Shown one piece after another: positions 10,537-20,674 of a stretch of 64,000 nucleotides of DNA. The first letter of the stretch is position 1. Each line of letters opens with the position of its first letter. Source of the stretch: Siphonodentalium dalli (Eukaryota > Mollusca > Scaphopoda > Gadilida > Siphonodentaliidae); the NCBI GenBank assembly GCA_032622095.1, contig CP136063.1:266965426-267029425 (forward strand), in the 5' to 3' direction. The translations under genes were made by a program, and so were the position numbers. The notes below the pieces were generated by a model, which was not told the origin of the DNA, did no database searches, and saw only the letters and a list, made by a program, of their open reading frames with translations.

Positions 10537-10944
10537 ATTCATATTTATTATTTTATTCCCACGAAACATTTTCAAAATTGTTATATGAAGAGATAATCCA
10601 TCTTTAAAATTTATAATGTGATGTTGTTAGTGTCAAGGACATAAAAAATGGGGCAACAAAATCGATAAAAAAAATTGTAGCCTATTTCCACCAAACTTAT
10701 ATTATCAACTCCATGGTATTCTAATGGTGTGGCTTAAAGATCCCATAAGTGGCGCCATTCTAGTCAGGGTTGGGGAGGGTCACCAAATTGGATAAAAAAT
10801 ATTTTTAGTGCCGCGATTTCCACCAAATTGATGCATATTCTTTTCCATGCAGCCCTCGAAATTAGGATAAAAATTCCCACAGCTAATTTAATACTGTGGC
10901 ATGTTAGATTCAACATATTGCCACAGCATTTCCCACGGCACTGC
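10537..10944. repeat. Degenerate family K repeat and short dispersed repeat
   Basis: 10620-10860 carries phrases such as TTTCCACCAAACTTATATTA, ATTCTAATGGTGTGGC and GGGTCACCAAATTGGATAAA that recur in long degenerate arrays at 40.7-41.7 and 43.4-44.5 kb. A relative of the GCAGCCCTCG repeat follows at 10852-10940. Confidence 0.6.
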
Positions 10945-11196
10945 TTAACCCTTTACCCAACAAACCGGCCAAAAACGGCCAAATAAAGCTGTAACAGCCT
11001 AAATTATCTTGGGTCTGTCTCAATAAAACCATACAAATATGGATATCATTGGAACCGGCTGATTGACCACATTGTGATGGTTACAGTTATGCCCTGTGCC
11101 AATGCATTCTCTTATATATGCGAGGCGATCTATGGTCGACTCGCATATATAAGAGAATGCATTGGCACAGGGCCGTTCTGTTGGGTAAAGGCTTAA
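10945..11196 (-). mobile_element. Family P1 MITE with a single palindrome
   Basis: TTAACCCTTTACCCAACA ends the left side and TTGGGTAAAGGCTTAA the right. Only one of the two internal palindromic cassettes remains (11092-11165), so the middle has been deleted. Reverse orientation. Confidence 0.85.
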
Positions 11197-11261
11197 TTTC
11201 GAGTGGGGGAGGTGCACTAAAAGTGCATGATAAAAATTATATTGCCGATTTTTATATACTA

Positions 11262-12430
11262 GTACAGTAAAACCTCTCCAAACCAGATCATCTATAAACC
11301 GAATCCATCTCCACTAGGGCTGGGCGATATTTCAATATATTGGCTAAAGAAAAACCGTATTGAAACCGTGTGTAAAATAAAAATTCAATATATCGCAACC
11401 GCAATTTTATCACCTCAAAAGACGGTTTCAAATTACAATCCAATACTGAATTGAATACTTTAGCGGACCACTGATTGAAAGCAGCCAATTTAAGTCTCGA
11501 TTGTCTTTTATTGTAACCAATGACGCAACGGTTGTATTATGGGCTAAAGTAGAGCGATGGAGTATCTTCTTCCGAATCCAACCTGGTAGAGGTGTAAAGT
11601 CACTAGCGATACTTTGTCCAAACTTTCTAACTCATGACTCGGCTGTATTTGTCGTTCAATTATATCTTAAAACATGACGCAGGAAAGGAACATGTCTCAA
11701 CTCTCAATCCTAGAGTTGACACGTTAGTGTTTCTTGCCAAGAATTTGACAAATAAACACACGAACTGCAATATTGTTCAATGATAAATTATGATTATCTT
11801 TCCCGTGTTCAAAAGTTAATTAAAAATGTTCCGTAATTCATAGTGTATGATAAACTGCAGACAACCCAGAATCTACCATCTTAGCCCAATTCTACTAGGT
11901 CCTCCATCAACCTATGAGCACGTGCTTAGCTATGACGTAATGGGAATGTGCATCGCGTGCCGATTTGTAAACAATGGAGAAATCAGGATTACTTGAGCCT
12001 GTAATTCAATCAATGTTGTTGCGTATTCCAGAAGGCAGGAACTTTATAGAATGGGCACATGCCATTCTGAGAATAGTTTATCATTTACTGCCTGGTGATA
12101 GTGTGTACAATTTTACATCCCTCATAACGAAAACCCTGAGTGTTATATCTCGCGTTTGAAATTTGATTTTACGTGGTATTTTTCAATAGTAAAATAATAT
12201 TCAATAAAACCGTAAATCGCGGTGTTATTTAGGAAAAATCGCGGTTTTTAAAAACGTCAATACCGCCCAACCATAATCTCCACACCAAACAAATTGCCAG
12301 TCCCGAATTCACCCAACTGCATTCTCACTAAAAATTACCTCTGTAAACCAGAACCTCTCTATTCTGCACTTTGGACAACTTTTCAAGTCTGTAAGTGAAC
12401 GAATACATTAGTTTTTATCTCCGAAATCCG
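11262..12430. mobile_element. pogo/Tigger-like remnant split by a hAT element
   Basis: TA followed by CAGTAAAACCTCTCCAAACC at 11262 is a typical pogo/Tigger-type terminus. The related text resumes after 12283 (CCTCTGTAAACCAGAACCTC and CCGAAATCCGAACGTGG). Removing the hAT insertion at 11315-12275 joins the two parts. Heavily decayed, and the right end is uncertain. Confidence 0.6.
11315..12275. mobile_element. hAT-type element with perfect 8-bp target duplication
   Basis: The termini TAGGGCTGGGCGATA and TACCGCCCAACCATA are inverted repeats. The octamer ATCTCCAC flanks both sides (11307-11314, 12276-12283). Subterminal AATATATCG and TCGCGG motifs are typical of GGGCTGGGCGATA hATs. A 61-codon plus-strand open frame at 11974-12159 begins after a TGACGTAATGGG stretch but shows no transposase motif. 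Confidence 0.88.
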
Positions 12431-12831
12431 AACGTGGAAAGCGATACCAACCGAACACATTTGATTTGACATACTTGATGATAAGCTCTTGTTGGCTTTG
12501 GTCTAGATTTGGGATCCTTTGCAAGTTTAGATTTCTGGTCTACATTCAACCTTTAGACCAAAATTGATAAGAATTTTTAACAATCTAAAAAAAAGTATTA
12601 ACCGAATTGCCTTTAATCTCACCCAAGCTGTTTTAATTAGCTGAACTGAAGATATTTAGTGTGGGATGTGGGCTCTAACTAATGAAAGTCAATTCCTGTT
12701 GTGATAATTTGTAGTACTGGTATATGTTTTGAACTGAGGATATAGACTTAAATCACATTAATAATTTAGCTCAATTTAGCTACGTGAGCTCAAATGAGCT
12801 ATTTAGTATTTAGCTAATTTGGCACCTGTTG
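12431..12831. other. Spacer, no feature seen
   Basis: AT-rich sequence with an AGCTNA-rich stretch near 12770-12815. No splice-bounded open frame was seen. Confidence 0.35.
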
Positions 12832-14100
12832 CCGAGGGAACGGGACGATTCGGTCGCGAAAAGATTCGGCACGGTATTTTTCAGTCGCAGGAAAATTCGG
12901 CTTTGAAGATTCAGCTGGGAGGATTCAGCCAGTCTATTGATCTGGTTAATTAGTGCAAGGATTGTGGCAAGTTGGTAGCTTGGTCTTTGTCTTATTGAAA
13001 GAACATTTAGTTGTAGCAATAACAACTAATTGAAGCAATTGTGGGATCATTTACAAGGGTCTTGATTAACTCAGTTGAAGTAATAACACACTTTATTAGA
13101 CGAATAATATAATAAAAATTAGGAAACATATTTACAGAAGCTGATTGAAGGTGTAATGGACAATAGAAACATAGTAATATTAAAATTTTTAACTGAACGG
13201 AATTGACATTTATTCTTTAAAACACATAATTAAACATAAAAATTATGGATTACATCTATAGAAACAATCACAAAACCTTACCTTATTATTAAATATTAAA
13301 AATCATTTAAAATAATAATATTAATAAAAAATAATGTTATTTATTTCTTTATTAAAAAAGTAAACAAAATTACGGTTTCTTCTTGCTGTCCTGCTGTTAT
13401 TGCATGGCGTTTCTATTCTTTGATTATCAATTATGCATATCTTGGTTACTACCTCTTGAAGGAATACAGACGAAATTGTCATTGTTCAAATGAAATATTG
13501 ACGATTTATAAAGAGCATTTCTTATCATCTTTTTTGTTATTTATGTGAGCGTTTCTTAATATAGTTTCTATGTATTGTTCGTTGGGACATTGCTCAAATA
13601 TACACCATTCTGAGACATGTGAAAACAAACAGCAAGTATTTCTCACTGATATCATATCAGAGCAGATAATTCTGTACAATCCATCACCAGTTATGCAAAG
13701 ACACTTAGTGCCAACGTGAACTGAGTGTGAAAAACTAAACAACCGATTAAACATTCTTATTTAATTATAAATTTTGCCTTGCATGCTTATTAATAGTAAT
13801 TTCTTATGTAGCGCTCGAACATGATATTTGGATATACCATACAATGTGTAAGTAAGAACTATTTATCCATGTAAAAACTATTAAAAAATTATGTCCACAT
13901 AATCATTAAAGATACAATTAAACTTTCTTTATTATATAAAATAATTTCATAATATATGTTTTAAAAAAAACAACCACAAAAAAACTAAAAAATTCCTGCC
14001 CAAAATATGTCTAAACCTAGGAAGTTCAGCCGATACAACCAGCTGAATCTTCTCAGCTGAATCTTCCCTCGGCCGAATCTTCACGGACCAGTCACCCAAC
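12832..14100. mobile_element. DNA-transposon-like element with GATTCRGC subterminal repeats
   Basis: The left end has repeated GATTCGG and GATTCAGC motifs (12848-12930). The right end has them inverted (CAGCTGAATCTTC and GGCCGAATCTTCAC, 14020-14090). The core is very AT-rich. A minus-strand frame at 13506-13754 encodes 82 residues with eight or more cysteines (CLCITGDG, CCLFSHVSEWC), of unknown meaning. No target duplication was resolved. Confidence 0.5.
13506..13754 (-). CDS. Unidentified 82-residue open frame inside the GATTCRGC element
   Basis: The frame begins MFNRLFSFSHSVHVGTKC and contains several cysteines and an acidic/basic tail (NNKKDDKKCSL). It could be a leftover of a transposon gene, an exon or chance. 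No motif was recognised. Confidence 0.25.
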   Translation of the reverse strand: MFNRLFSFSHSVHVGTKCLCITGDGLYRIICSDMISVRNTCCLFSHVSEWCIFEQCPNEQYIETILRNAHINNKKDDKKCSL

Positions 14101-14653
14101 CTGATGATAATTTCCCAACCATTATTTATATTGGGGATAGGGGGCAATGATACATAACACTATAAACAGATTCCACAATAACTACTTTATACATAACAAT
14201 ATAATACCAGTACTACTATAGAGGTATATAGTATAATAAGTATATACGCCACAAACTCCATGCAGGGTTTACCTCCCTTGATGACTCGGTAAGACCGCTG
14301 CTACCGGTGACATTTCACCCACATTTGGTGAACTTCCGCATTGTTAAGATACACACTAAGCGAACAGAGCAACATGCTACCCTTGTTAAGCACACAAAAT
14401 ATCGAACAAAATTTGTATAAATTTTTAACCTTCAGTTTGAAAAGTCCAACTAAAACTGAAGAACTATATTTTGAAATGGTGTGATTCGGTTCTCCGATTA
14501 TTTTATCAACACAAATGTCTAAACGAATACAGGAGAAGTCGGCCCCATACAAAGACGGCCCCACGCGAAGTCGGCCCCATTCTTTATTTATTTTATGATA
14601 TGAAACTGATAATAATAATAATGACAATATAATAATAAATTCAATTAACAAAT

Positions 14654-14821
14654 TCAAACAACGTCGTCGTCGCTATCACTGTCGCTGTCAGTGATGGGTG
14701 CTGACATCTCTGCGATCCATCGTAGTAGCTGACTTGTCAAATCATATGCTTCAGAAAACGCAGTCAACAGGCATTGTGCCGAATTAAGGAATGTATAAAA
14801 ATCGAATAGCTGGGCTAACGT
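14654..14821 (-). CDS. Terminal coding exon inside a transposon derivative
   Basis: After the acceptor CTCACTCGGATTTATAG, the frame is open for 55 residues to a TGA. It starts TLAQLFDFYTFLNSAQCL, continues through a helical segment (LTSQLLRWIAEM) and ends in an acidic tail (DSDSDSDDDVV). About 80 bases downstream the minus strand carries AATAAA-type motifs just inside the element's terminal repeats. It is probably the 3' end of the element's own protein. Family not recognised. Confidence 0.5.
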   Translation of the reverse strand, partial: TLAQLFDFYTFLNSAQCLLTAFSEAYDLTSQLLRWIAEMSAPITDSDSDSDDDVV

Positions 14822-14856
14822 CTATAAATCCGAGTGAGAATAATCATAATGAAATA

Positions 14857-14934
14857 ATGGCTTCGTTCGCTAAGCAGCAATCAACAGTACTTAGCGCTTT
14901 CTTTAATTGTCTGTCGGCAACTAGCATTGTATAA
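14857..14934 (+). CDS. Short open frame, possible transposon-gene start
   Basis: MASFAKQQSTVLSAFF followed by NCLSATSIV and a stop. The TVLSAFF-like run resembles short motifs near the N-terminus of many transposases, but at 25 residues this is only suggestive. Confidence 0.2.
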   Translation: MASFAKQQSTVLSAFFNCLSATSIV

Positions 14935-15197
14935 CTGAGCCGCGGTCCGTGAATGCCCAAAAGTGTAGTATTACAACTAAGAAAACATTGTGGACTTCAC
15001 AATTGGCCTGCACAAGCACTATACTAAATCAATCAAATTAAGTTGGGGACCTCAAAATTAGCCAACATAAACACTTTCTCAATAAAATTAAGCCGATTTA
15101 ATCCCTTCTAATTAATGGGACCGATTTCTCTGGGGCCGACTTCGCATGGGGCCGTCTTCGTATGGGGCCGACTTCGCGCGGGGCCGACTTCTCCAGA

Positions 15198-16272
15198 TAC
15201 CGTCTAAACGCACGTGTACGACATTGTCACAACTCGCAAGGCAAGTCAAACACAAGAGTTCTACATGTAATTTGCTGCAATTTTGACGAGTAGCCTGCGA
15301 ACATCGACAACAATACTACCACTCTGATTTTACATTCTGTTTTTGTGCGGGAATTGTTCTCAAAGCACTTGTGAAGAAAATTTTAATTTGGAGCAATCCG
15401 GTTTCGCCATTTTTGCTGGAAAAACCCCATGTTAAATATAGAAACACAGACCAGTACCCAGCCGGTGACAGAGTCAGAAAGGAAGTATGACTTGTGCGCA
15501 CCCGTAGAGATTGTACACGCCAATAGAGTATATATATATACCATAATACTATAGCAATTTGTGGAAGTGCCCGATCTGTCACCCGATGAAAACAAAATTT
15601 TAACAATTTTTCATTGAAAATTTCAACAAAATCCCAAAATATACCTCATTTATATCGGAAAAAACGAAAGCAATGCGATATCTATATTTCTCAGATAAAC
15701 ACTATATGTATACCATTTGGTAGAATGTGGACAAATGTGTGATATTGCCAATTTTAAACAGATAAACACATAAAAAGAGTCAAATGTTTTCACTTCCTGG
15801 TGTCGTACGAAGGGAGATAATTCGGATGGACGAAATGGAAAAAGGACACGCTAAAAGTTGTAGTCCGTGTCCGGATGGCATAGTCCGAGTTGGGGAAAAG
15901 TTGTAACTGTCAGTTTCATAACTATATCTGCAGTAACTGTTGTAGCAATGCAGACATTGCAGAGAGGCTGATTTCGAAACCGATTTCGACTTAAGATGCA
16001 TTGGTGGAGGAGGATGAGGACGTTATATAAAGTGATGGTGTCGACAGAAATAATGATGCCTAGCACTTCAGAATCAGTTTCCGGTGGTCTTCCACGAAGT
16101 CTATAAGAATTCTTCTGGTGGGGGGGGGGGGGGGGTCACTGTAGAAATTAGAGAGTAGAGATTCATGGCATGATTTAGACTTTCGTCAGAATCTCAAATT
16201 TGTTATGGAACTTGTTGCGGGCAGCGCCTAGTTACATTTCACTCGAGTTCCGCTCTCGTAATTGGCTGCGTG
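15198..16272. other. Spacer with unsupported minus-strand open frames
   Basis: Minus-strand frames of 70-96 codons exist at 15316-15606 and 15780-16066, and a 17-base G run starts at about 16119. None has convincing splice sites or recognisable domains. Confidence 0.3.
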
Positions 16273-16760
16273 TTAAAGGTACTCAATCCGAACAGAGGGT
16301 CCCCATCTCAACAGATTCCAACAACAACAATCCGATCAGAGGGTCTTATATTACTATTTCTTTGGCTTTGGGGGTAAAAAATATTTGATTCGAGTCGAGG
16401 AACCCATCAAACAAAGCTCAGCGTTATTAGATATTGATTTTTGAAATTTGTTAGTTTCTCGAGATGAGTACTAATAATTGCCGTCAGTTTCGTAACCTGC
16501 GCGAGATGTGTACACCAAAACACAATTCAAACAGACAAGGATGGATAACTCTAAAATCAAGAGGTAATAATAACGCAATTTTGACTGAGTTCTGGGCCAG
16601 AAAGTATTCCCGATAATGAAAAATAATAGATTTCTAAAATCGATATCTAACAAATCTGAGCTTTGATGGGTGACTTCCTCGACTCGAATCAAATATTTTT
16701 GACCCCCAAAGCCATTGAAATAGTAATTGAGAGGAGTTTTATCGGATTGAGTACCTTTAA
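16273..16760. mobile_element. Family P4 MITE (TTAA-type), complete
   Basis: 488 bp with TTAA at both ends and termini AGGTACTCAATCCG / CGGATTGAGTACCT. The subterminal stretches around TTTGGCTTTGGGGGT are inverted at the two ends. Same family as 8499-8975, with a truncated relative at 61852-61990. Confidence 0.85.
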
Positions 16761-17172
16761 ATTCCAAGAAAGATTATGATCTCAAAAGAAAATAATATGT
16801 ACATACCGGCATATATTTGTACATGAGACATGCTTGTCGTACATAGCATTATTACTTTTCAACAAAGACAACCCTAAGCCGCATTACTAGTAGCCTATAT
16901 GTGGCCACCTGTGTTTTGTACATGTACTGTTAGTTTACATAACATGTACATATAACACAGAGTACCAACATGCAATAACATACTATTTACGCGATAATTA
17001 TTATTGTTATAAGAACAAGGTTTGTCTAAAATACAATATTTTTTTCTGTTTATAGCGATTTTAACGAATGTGACTACTTTAATTGCAACCAATGCTTACT
17101 GTATCTTTAAACTCAGTACGTGTACATTGTGTCTGACACTTGAAACTTGATATACAACTATCGCGGCACATA
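16761..17172. other. Spacer with a diverged P5-like fragment
   Basis: 16975-17085 (AACATACTATTTACGCGATA, AAGGTTTGTCTAAAATACAA) is a diverged relative of the right half of the P5 MITEs at 37332 and 53214. Confidence 0.4.
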
Positions 17173-17604
17173 TATGACCCGCCATATCAAATCCAGTCGG
17201 AAGTCGGGATTTATTTTACCCTGTGTCAATGCATTCTCTTATATATGCGAGTCGACCATAGGTCGCCTCGCATATATAAGAGAATGCATTGGCTTAACAA
17301 TTTTTTATCAAGTTTTTTAAATAAATGTTTCTTACAATTTTTAGGACATAATTAAAAAAAAACATCCATTACCCTGCAGGGAGCCCCACACATATATAGA
17401 AGCACATAGAAGAGTGTCGTATGCTCATGTTTGTCTGTGGCTCTGTATGGGTGAAATTATAAAATTGTTAAAGAATACAAGAACAAATTATTAAAATTGT
17501 AAAAAAAATTTTAACCCTGTGCCAATGCATTCTCTTATATATGCGAGTCGACCATGGTTAAAAAAAATCCCGACTTCCGACTGGATTTGATATGGCGGGT
17601 CACA
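17173..17604. mobile_element. Family T element with palindromic cassette
   Basis: Termini TGACCCGCCATATCAAATCC and its exact complement, flanked by TA. Just inside the left end is a complete palindromic cassette; just inside the right end is a truncated one. The middle contains ACCCTGCAGGGAGCCC and the AT-rich spacer. Confidence 0.85.
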
Positions 17605-17889
17605 TATATGTACTGCATGTGAATGGATTTAATGGCTGGATCTCATTATACCGTATTCTGTATACATGCAGGCATCCCTCGTAATTAGCTACGACAAAGG
17701 ACAATGCCATAGAAGCCAATATAGAATTTCATGCAGTTCTAAAGAACTTCCACAGGTAAAAAAAAATGCCAATTTCAAGGGCTGTTTCATGTAGCAATCA
17801 TACAGAGTTCAAGAATCAGGTTTTTTGTATGTCAGATAACATTGGACATCATATTGATAAACACTTAAGTACCCAACAAACAACGTCAT
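17605..17889. other. Spacer, short dispersed repeat only
   Basis: A relative of the GCAGCCCTCGTAATT repeat lies at about 17668-17730. Nothing else was seen. Confidence 0.3.
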
Positions 17890-18970
17890 TTTTATTAGCT
17901 TATTATGTTATTGTCATGGTTTGTCGTCCGACGTCCGTGTGTGTGTGCGTGCATGGGTGCGTCTGTCAACAGTTTTCTTTGGCACACCCTACATGCCACA
18001 TCCCTCATCCGATTGTCACCAAACTTCATAGGGATCTTCGGGGTGACTTCCAAATGGGAGCTTACCATTTGTTCAGAATTTCACTTTGGAATCCTTTAGC
18101 ACACCTATATACAGGCCACATGCCTCATCCGATTGGGTCACCTCTAGATGGGAGCTTACCATTTTTCCGATTTTCGATGAAAATCATGGTTGGCGGCAGC
18201 CATCAGTATATTTGAATCACTAAATCATTAGCACACCCTACAGGCCACATCACTCATCCGATTGTCACAAAACTTCATATGCATCCTCAGGCTGACCTCT
18301 AGATGAAAGCTGACCAAATTATGTTTAAAACAAGGCTGCCAGTGGCCATCTTGGATTTTAATCTTTGTATGACAAAATCCTTTAGTATATACACTTTATA
18401 GGTAACAGCTCTCATCCGATCGTCACCAAACTTCACATTTATCTTCTGGGTGACCACTAGATGGGAGCTACGAATTTATTTCCTAATAATCCAGTTTAAA
18501 AACATGGCTGCCAGCGATGGTAATATTCTATTTCACATTTGAATCCATCGTTACACCTTGCAGCCCACAATTATTGGCGAAATATTTTAGAAATTTTACG
18601 GGCATGTTTGGGATCACCTCTAGGTGGGAGCTATTGAATTTAAATGATTTTCGATGAAAAAAATGGCCACTGGCAGCCATCTTTGATTTTACTCTTTGCA
18701 TCACTAAATCGTTTGGCACACCCGACAGGCCACATATCCCTCACCGATCGTCATCAAACTTCATATGGATTCTCGGGGTGACCTCTAAATGGGAGGTTAC
18801 TATATATTTTGTTCCGAATTCTGTTTAAAACATGGATGTCTGCGGCCATCTTATAATTTACTCTTTGTATGACTAAATCCATTGGTTGTTTAGTATTACA
18901 TAGAAATACCAACTTTTTGTATTCCATATCGCTCCATTAACTGCAAGTTGAGCTTCAGCGTCATTGCCCC
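17890..18970 (-). repeat. Family D dispersed copy, reverse orientation
   Basis: About six diverged units with landmarks TTGTCACCAAACTTCATA, TCTTCGGGGTGACC and GGCCATCTTGGATTTTA. The far end is the inverse of the GTAGCTCAACTTGG family D start. Open frames at 17766-18215 fall in this repeat and are not genes. Confidence 0.8.
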
Positions 18971-19189
18971 CGCACCATAACCCTCTATAACGAAGTTAAA
19001 GGAGTCAGCTAGTCCATCCGTGATACGTCTGTCTTACCGTCCGTCCCTGGACATATCTTTGTCCAAGCTTCTGTTCCTAACTTTTTCAGTCTATTTTTTT
19101 AAAACTTGGCTGATATTTAATACCTTTGGAGCTCCATAGCTACATACATTTAATTTCTGGGACTGCTTCAATAATGAAATTTTCAACTG

Positions 19190-19740
19190 TTGGGTAAAAT
19201 TAGGTGAAATTCTTAAAAAGGTAAATTCTTGAAATGAGAATTATACTTCCACTGGCACGTTCTCAATTCAAGAATTTACCACTCAAGAAAAACATGTGAG
19301 AATATTTTTCTAATTATGAGAACTAAATTTACTTGGTAAGAAAACATTGTTATTGTTTTGAGTTGACCACAAACTTTTCTTAATGTTAAAAATTGCTAGA
19401 AACGCATTTTCTTATATTTCTAGAAATTTGAGAATATTTTTCTTAATTTTGTCTAGAAAGTAACATATTAGAAATAAATTCCAGATTTCAGAAAAAAAAA
19501 TTCTAGATATAAGATCAAGAACATGTTCTATGTTTACTCCCAAATGTTCTAGTCTAGAAAACATTTTTTTTGACGTTTGATTAAAAAATTCTTACATTTT
19601 TCTAGATATTTAGAAAAAGTCTTTCTAGGATGTAAGAAAATATTTCTTACCTTTTCTAGATATTGAGAAAATTACTTACTAGGATTTGAGAAATTATTTC
19701 TTGCTATTCAGAAAAATAATTAGTCCGTTCTTATAAAACA
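19190..19740. repeat. TTTCTAGATATTGAGAAA-rich degenerate repeat, left part
   Basis: Many diverged copies of TTTCTAGATATTGAGAAAA and its inverse. The family resumes at 20355-20530 after an interruption by a family G repeat and ends TTTTTGGCAGTGCAC. A second copy lies at 29230-29557. Confidence 0.7.
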
Positions 19741-20354
19741 CTAGAAGGTGACCCGACTTCGTCCGGGCTTTGACCTTGAATTGTCCATTTTGAAGGTCAA
19801 GGTCAAGTGGGGTAACGATTTGACCAGTCCAAAACACTGCCCGGACAAAAGTACCCGACAAACGTGCCCGTCGAAATCCATCCGGTTTTACCCGATTTGA
19901 CCTTGAATTGATCATTTTGAAGGTCAAGGTCTGGTCGGGGTCACGATTGGACCCGTCCAAAACAATCGGTGAACAAAAGTAACACAACGTATCAAATTTC
20001 GTCGAAATCCCATCAAAATTGGCGATTTGACCTTGAAGTTACCCGATTTCAAGGTCAAGGTCACGTCGCACGGGCAAATGAATATGCTTATGAGACTCGC
20101 CATAAGAAAGTACCCCCACATACCAAGTTTCATCGAAATCCCGTGATATTCGGGCGTTTGACCTTGAAATGACCCGATTTCAAGGTCAATGTGACGTCGC
20201 ACGGACAAATTAATATGCCTATGTTCGTCCCCGGCCGAAAATACCCCCACATACCAAGTTTCATCGAAATCGGTTGGGACGTTTTCGAGTTCATCGCGAA
20301 CACACACACAGACACACAGACACACAGACACACAGATCTTCCAAAATATATAAT
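19741..20354. repeat. Family G repeat: GACCTTGAA..GGTCAAGGTCA tandem units with CA-rich tail
   Basis: It begins ACCCGACTTCGTCCGGGC and contains about five diverged units of roughly 120 bp, each with a TTGACCTTGAATTG / TTTGAAGGTCAAGGTC inverted pair. It ends in a CACACAGACACACAG microsatellite near 20300-20335. It interrupts the TCTAGA-rich repeat, so it is the younger insertion. Confidence 0.75.
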
Positions 20355-20535
20355 AGATTAAGAAAAATATTCTGATAATTAGAATTTAAATTTCAATAAG
20401 AAATTGATTTTCTAAATATTAGAAAATTTGATGCAAGAACAGTTTATAGGTATACTCCCAAGATAATATTTCTTGTTTTAAGTTGTTTTTTTTTATCTCA
20501 AAATAAGAAAATCATTTTTGGCAGTGCACTTCTAC
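20355..20535. repeat. TCTAGA-rich degenerate repeat, right part
   Basis: Continues the repeat interrupted at 19740. It ends AAGAAAATCATTTTTGGCAG, matching 29535-29557. Confidence 0.7.
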
Positions 20536-20583
20536 TTAATTCTTCATTCGCTTTATCTGCCTAACATATTTTTTTTCATCCAG

Positions 20584-20674
20584 AAAGCAGTCTTATGCAG
20601 AAGAGAACACCATGTTGTTCATGGAAACATCAGCAAAAGCTGAAATAAACGTTAACGACATATTACAGAGCTAG
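20584..20674 (+). pseudogene. Rab5-like G5-motif exon, prematurely terminated
   Basis: After a strong acceptor (TTTTTTTTCATCCAG), the frame reads KQSYAEENTMLFMETSAK, then AEINVNDILQS and stop. ETSAK is the guanine-binding G5 motif of Rab GTPases, and the context LFMETSAK..xNVNDI is closest to Rab5 as known from the family. Canonical Rab5 continues for 40-50 more residues with a C-terminal prenylated cysteine pair, so the stop here truncates it. No upstream Rab exons (G1-G4) were recognised. Either an isolated duplicated exon or a decayed gene. Confidence 0.6.

Larger units (their letters stand above)
14530..15197. mobile_element. DNA-transposon derivative with GGGGCCGACTTC inverted ends
   Basis: The left end is GGAGAAGTCGGCCCC with further AAGTCGGCCCC copies to 14580. 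The right end is the inverse, ending GGGGCCGACTTCTCC with repeats from 15125. The element contains a terminal coding exon on the minus strand with a poly-A signal close to the left end, and a short ATG frame on the plus strand. It is probably a deletion derivative of a larger coding transposon. No clear target duplication. Confidence 0.65.

Noticed and set aside
17766-18215. 149-codon plus-strand open frame
   Set aside because: It lies in a diverged, reversed family D copy and contains the repeat's typical CACCAAACTTCATA text.
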